Made by a program: the position numbers and the translations under genes
Shown: one piece after another, positions 5,583 to 7,589 of the stretch
Layout of the letters: each line of letters begins with the position of its first letter
Numbering within the stretch: position 1 is the stretch's first letter
Notes under the pieces: generated by a model
Seen by the model: only the letters and a program-made list of their open reading frames with translations
What the model was told of the DNA's origin: nothing
Databases searched by the model: none
DNA from: Betaproteobacteria bacterium
Lineage (GTDB): Bacteria > Pseudomonadota > Gammaproteobacteria > Burkholderiales > Burkholderiaceae_C
Assembly: GCA_009918225.1 (NCBI GenBank)
Contig: RGEP01000086.1
Span: 1 to 7,589 of the forward strand
Length of the DNA: 7,589 nt
Reading direction: 5' to 3'

Positions 5583-7064
5583 GACCACGGTGTAGCGCTC
5601 CAGGGTGGCCTGGCGCGCCACATCGTGCTGCACGATGGGCCAGGGGTAGTCGCGCCCCAACTCCACACCCGCGGCGGCCAAATCCAGGGGCCGCGCCAAC
5701 CAAGGCGCATGCAAGGCTGCGTCGGGCAAGGCCTGCAGCGCTGGCAAGTAGCGGCGGATGAACTGGCCCTTGGGGTCGAACTTCTCGCTTTGGCTGACCG
5801 GGTTGAAGATGCGGAAGTAGGGCTGCGCATCGCAACCGCTGGAGGCCGCCCACTGCCAGCCCCCGTTGTTGGCCGCGAGGTCAAAGTCGATGAGCTTTTC
5901 GGCGAAATAGGCCTCGCCCCGGCGCCAGTCGATGCCCAAATCCTTGATGAGAAAGCTCGACACCACCATGCGCAGGCGGTTGTGCATCCAGCCGGTCTGG
6001 TTGATCTGGTGCATGGCCGCGTCCACCAGGGGGTAGCCGGTGCGCCCCTCGCACCAGGCCTTGAAGTGGGCCTCGGCCTGGGGCCCCGTGGCCCAAGCGA
6101 TACGGTCGTACTCGGGCTTGAAGGCGCGCTCCACCACACGAGGGTGGTGGTGCAGGATCTGGTGATAGAAGTCGCGCCACACCAGTTCGGCCAGCCAGCC
6201 TTCGGCGCCTTCTGAGCCTGCCTGTGATCGGGCCCAGGCCTCACGTGCGAGTTGGCGCACCGACACCGTACCAAAGCGCAGGTGCGCCGACAGGTAGCTC
6301 GGGCCTTTGACGGCGGGGAAGTCGCGGGTGCGGCGGTAGTCGTCCATGCGACCCAAAAAATCTTGCAGCAAGCGCTGTGCGCCGCTCATGCCGGTGGGCA
6401 CGCGAATCTCTTCGGCGCTCAGGGCTTCGAATCCGATGTCCTTCATGGAAGGCAGCGGGCGCTGTAGGGCAGGCGGCACCGGCGCCAAGGCGGCGGCCCA
6501 CGCCTGGGTCTCATGGGCCCGCAGGGCCTGAGGGTCCTGCGCCAGGCGCTTGAGCCATGCATTTTTGTAGGGGGTGAACACGCCGTAAGAGCCGCCGGTT
6601 TGCGTCATGACTTCGCGGCGCTCAAACACCACATGGTCCTTCACGCTCACCCATTCGATGCGCTGGCGCGCCAAGGCCTGCAAAACCTGTGCGTCGCGCG
6701 CCAGGGCTGGCGGCTCATCGTCATGGCTGGCCACCACGCGCTGCACGCCCAGTTCGGCGGCCAGGGCGGGGATCTCGTGCGAGGCGCGGCCGTGCCGCAC
6801 GATCAGGCCCACGGCCGATGCGGGATCAACGCCAGCGGCCTGTGCCCAGGCCCTGAGCATGGCGTCGACTTCAACCAGCGCCGCGTGGATGAAGGCCACG
6901 CGCTGGTCTCGCCTGGGCAGGGCGTCCAGGATGTCGGTGTCGAACACGAAGGCGCACCACACTCGCTGGGCCTGGCTCAGGGCATGGTGCAGGGCTGCGT
7001 GGTCGTCGCAACGCAGGTCGCGCCGCAGCCAAACCAGCGCGCTTTCAAGGGGTTTCGCCGTCAT
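5568..7064 (-). CDS. phr: Deoxyribodipyrimidine photolyase (class I CPD photolyase)
   Basis: Photolyase uses reduced FAD and blue or near-UV light to split cyclobutane pyrimidine dimers in DNA. The 498-residue protein is slightly longer than E. coli PhrB (472). The N-terminal alpha/beta antenna domain starts ALVWLRRDLRCDDHAAL (9-25); TQTGGSYGVFTPYKNAW is at 154-170. The FAD domain is complete: WLAELVWRDFY (290-300; Glu293 and Trp296 correspond to E. coli Glu274 and Trp277), TGYPLVDAAMHQINQTGWMH (342-361), NRLRM (362-366), IDWRRGEAYF (378-387), LAANNGGWQWAAS (396-408) and PYFRIFNPVSQSEKFDPKG (415-433). The electron-transfer Trp triad is intact as Trp324, Trp380 and Trp403 (E. coli 306, 359, 382), as is Asn399 (E. 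coli Asn378). The antenna cofactor cannot be assigned from sequence. No clear Shine-Dalgarno precedes the ATG. The gene is a single-gene unit, convergent with rubredoxin and divergent from yqgE. Confidence 0.95.
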   Translation of the reverse strand: MTAKPLESALVWLRRDLRCDDHAALHHALSQAQRVWCAFVFDTDILDALPRRDQRVAFIHAALVEVDAMLRAWAQAAGVDPASAVGLIVRHGRASHEIPALAAELGVQRVVASHDDEPPALARDAQVLQALARQRIEWVSVKDHVVFERREVMTQTGGSYGVFTPYKNAWLKRLAQDPQALRAHETQAWAAALAPVPPALQRPLPSMKDIGFEALSAEEIRVPTGMSGAQRLLQDFLGRMDDYRRTRDFPAVKGPSYLSAHLRFGTVSVRQLAREAWARSQAGSEGAEGWLAELVWRDFYHQILHHHPRVVERAFKPEYDRIAWATGPQAEAHFKAWCEGRTGYPLVDAAMHQINQTGWMHNRLRMVVSSFLIKDLGIDWRRGEAYFAEKLIDFDLAANNGGWQWAASSGCDAQPYFRIFNPVSQSEKFDPKGQFIRRYLPALQALPDAALHAPWLARPLDLAAAGVELGRDYPWPIVQHDVARQATLERYTVVKSKA

Positions 7065-7085
7065 GCTGCAGAGTATGGAGCAGCA

Positions 7086-7091
7086 TAGAAT
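7086..7091 (+). promoter_or_regulatory. Candidate -10 box placed for a leaderless yqgE mRNA
   Basis: TAGAAT (five of six -10 positions) ends six bases before the yqgE ATG at 7098, so the transcript could begin at or next to the start codon. The same nine bases, TAGAATTCA, occur at the rubredoxin -10 (5328-5336). No good -35 is visible at 16-18 bases, which would fall inside the phr start. Confidence 0.25.
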
Positions 7092-7097
7092 TCAGGC

Positions 7098-7589
7098 ATG
7101 GCAAGCGCGCCGATCAACCTCACGAACCAGTTCCTCATTGCCATGCCCGGCATGGCCGATGAGCGCTTTGCCGGGACGGTTGTCTACCTGTGCGAGCACA
7201 ACGACCGCGGAGCCCTGGGCTTGGTGATCAACAAGCCGATCGACATCACGCTGCCACGCCTGTTTGAGAAGGTGGACCTGCACCTGGGGCGCAACGACTT
7301 GCACGACTCGCCCGTGTTTTTCGGCGGCCCGGTGCAAACCGAGCGCGGCTTTGTGCTGCACGAGCGGGTGGGCACCGAAGAGAGCCCCTACCACTCCACC
7401 CTGGCCATTCCGGGGGCTGAGGTGGAGATGACCACCAGCCGCGACGTGCTGGAGGCCCTGTCCAGCGGGGCCGGCCCCCGTCGGGTGCTGATCACCCTGG
7501 GCTACAGCGGATGGGGAGCCGGTCAGTTGGAAGACGAAATCGGCCGCAACGGTTGGTTGACGGTGGAAGCCGAGCCCTCGGTGATTTTC
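7098..7589 (+). CDS. yqgE: YqgE/AlgH family protein (3' end outside window)
   Basis: This is a UPF0301 (YqgE/AlgH) protein of unresolved biochemical function; it was named AlgH in Pseudomonas for an effect on alginate genes. The 164 visible residues carry family hallmarks: INLTNQFLIAMPGM (6-19), VVYLCEHNDRGALGLVINKP (28-47), SPVFFGGPVQTERGFVLH (71-88), LITLGYSGWGAGQLEDEI (131-148) and NGWLTV (151-156). E. coli YqgE has about 187 residues, so roughly 20-25 are missing past the edge. The start at 7098 agrees with the family's N-terminus, although no well-spaced Shine-Dalgarno is present. In many proteobacteria the next gene is ruvX/yqgF, but that lies outside this window. It diverges from phr across 33 bases. 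Confidence 0.95.
   Translation, partial: MASAPINLTNQFLIAMPGMADERFAGTVVYLCEHNDRGALGLVINKPIDITLPRLFEKVDLHLGRNDLHDSPVFFGGPVQTERGFVLHERVGTEESPYHSTLAIPGAEVEMTTSRDVLEALSSGAGPRRVLITLGYSGWGAGQLEDEIGRNGWLTVEAEPSVIF

Noticed and set aside
5625..7227. Plus-strand frames of 191-206 codons opposite phr and reaching into yqgE
   Set aside because: Opposite or out of frame with strongly recognised photolyase and YqgE coding sequence, with no ribosome sites or domains.

Overview
The window is high-GC, gene-dense bacterial DNA. Protein sequences and gene content point to a betaproteobacterium of the order Burkholderiales, most likely family Comamonadaceae; this is inferred from recognised families and the rubredoxin/thiD/hemL neighbourhood, not from a search. 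Seven protein loci fill almost everything. No stretch longer than about 110 bases lacks a gene, and I see no tRNA, rRNA, CRISPR array, insertion sequence or prophage gene.

Layout. Four genes lie on the minus strand in the left two thirds, transcribed right to left: a thiD-like kinase gene (5266 to 4307), hemL (4270 to 3091, broken), mpl (3064 to 1649) and the 5' part of a large zinc-dependent metalloprotease lipoprotein gene (from 1562, running off the left edge). The first three are 26-36 bases apart and look like one transcription unit. The metalloprotease gene follows an 86-base gap with a nested inverted repeat and a plausible promoter, so it is probably a separate unit. A rubredoxin gene (5375-5548, plus strand) diverges from thiD and converges on a photolyase gene, phr (7064 to 5568, minus). 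At the right edge yqgE/algH (from 7098, plus) diverges from phr across 33 bases and is cut by the window end.

Function. The set is mainly housekeeping: tetrapyrrole synthesis (HemL), peptidoglycan recycling (Mpl), light-driven DNA repair (Phr), a small electron carrier (rubredoxin), a thiamine-kinase homologue and an envelope metalloprotease. They do not form one obvious pathway. I found no convincing undescribed multi-gene system.

Most notable points: (1) hemL lacks about 40 internal codons and changes frame at about 3277, so it cannot encode a normal enzyme as it stands; (2) the ThiD-like protein is changed at most positions that define active HMP-P kinases, including the Cys of the GTGC motif (Glu here), which suggests a divergent or repurposed subfamily; (3) the mpl-metalloprotease gap holds a 10-bp perfect inverted repeat enclosing a GC-rich hairpin; (4) yqgE may be translated from a leaderless mRNA.
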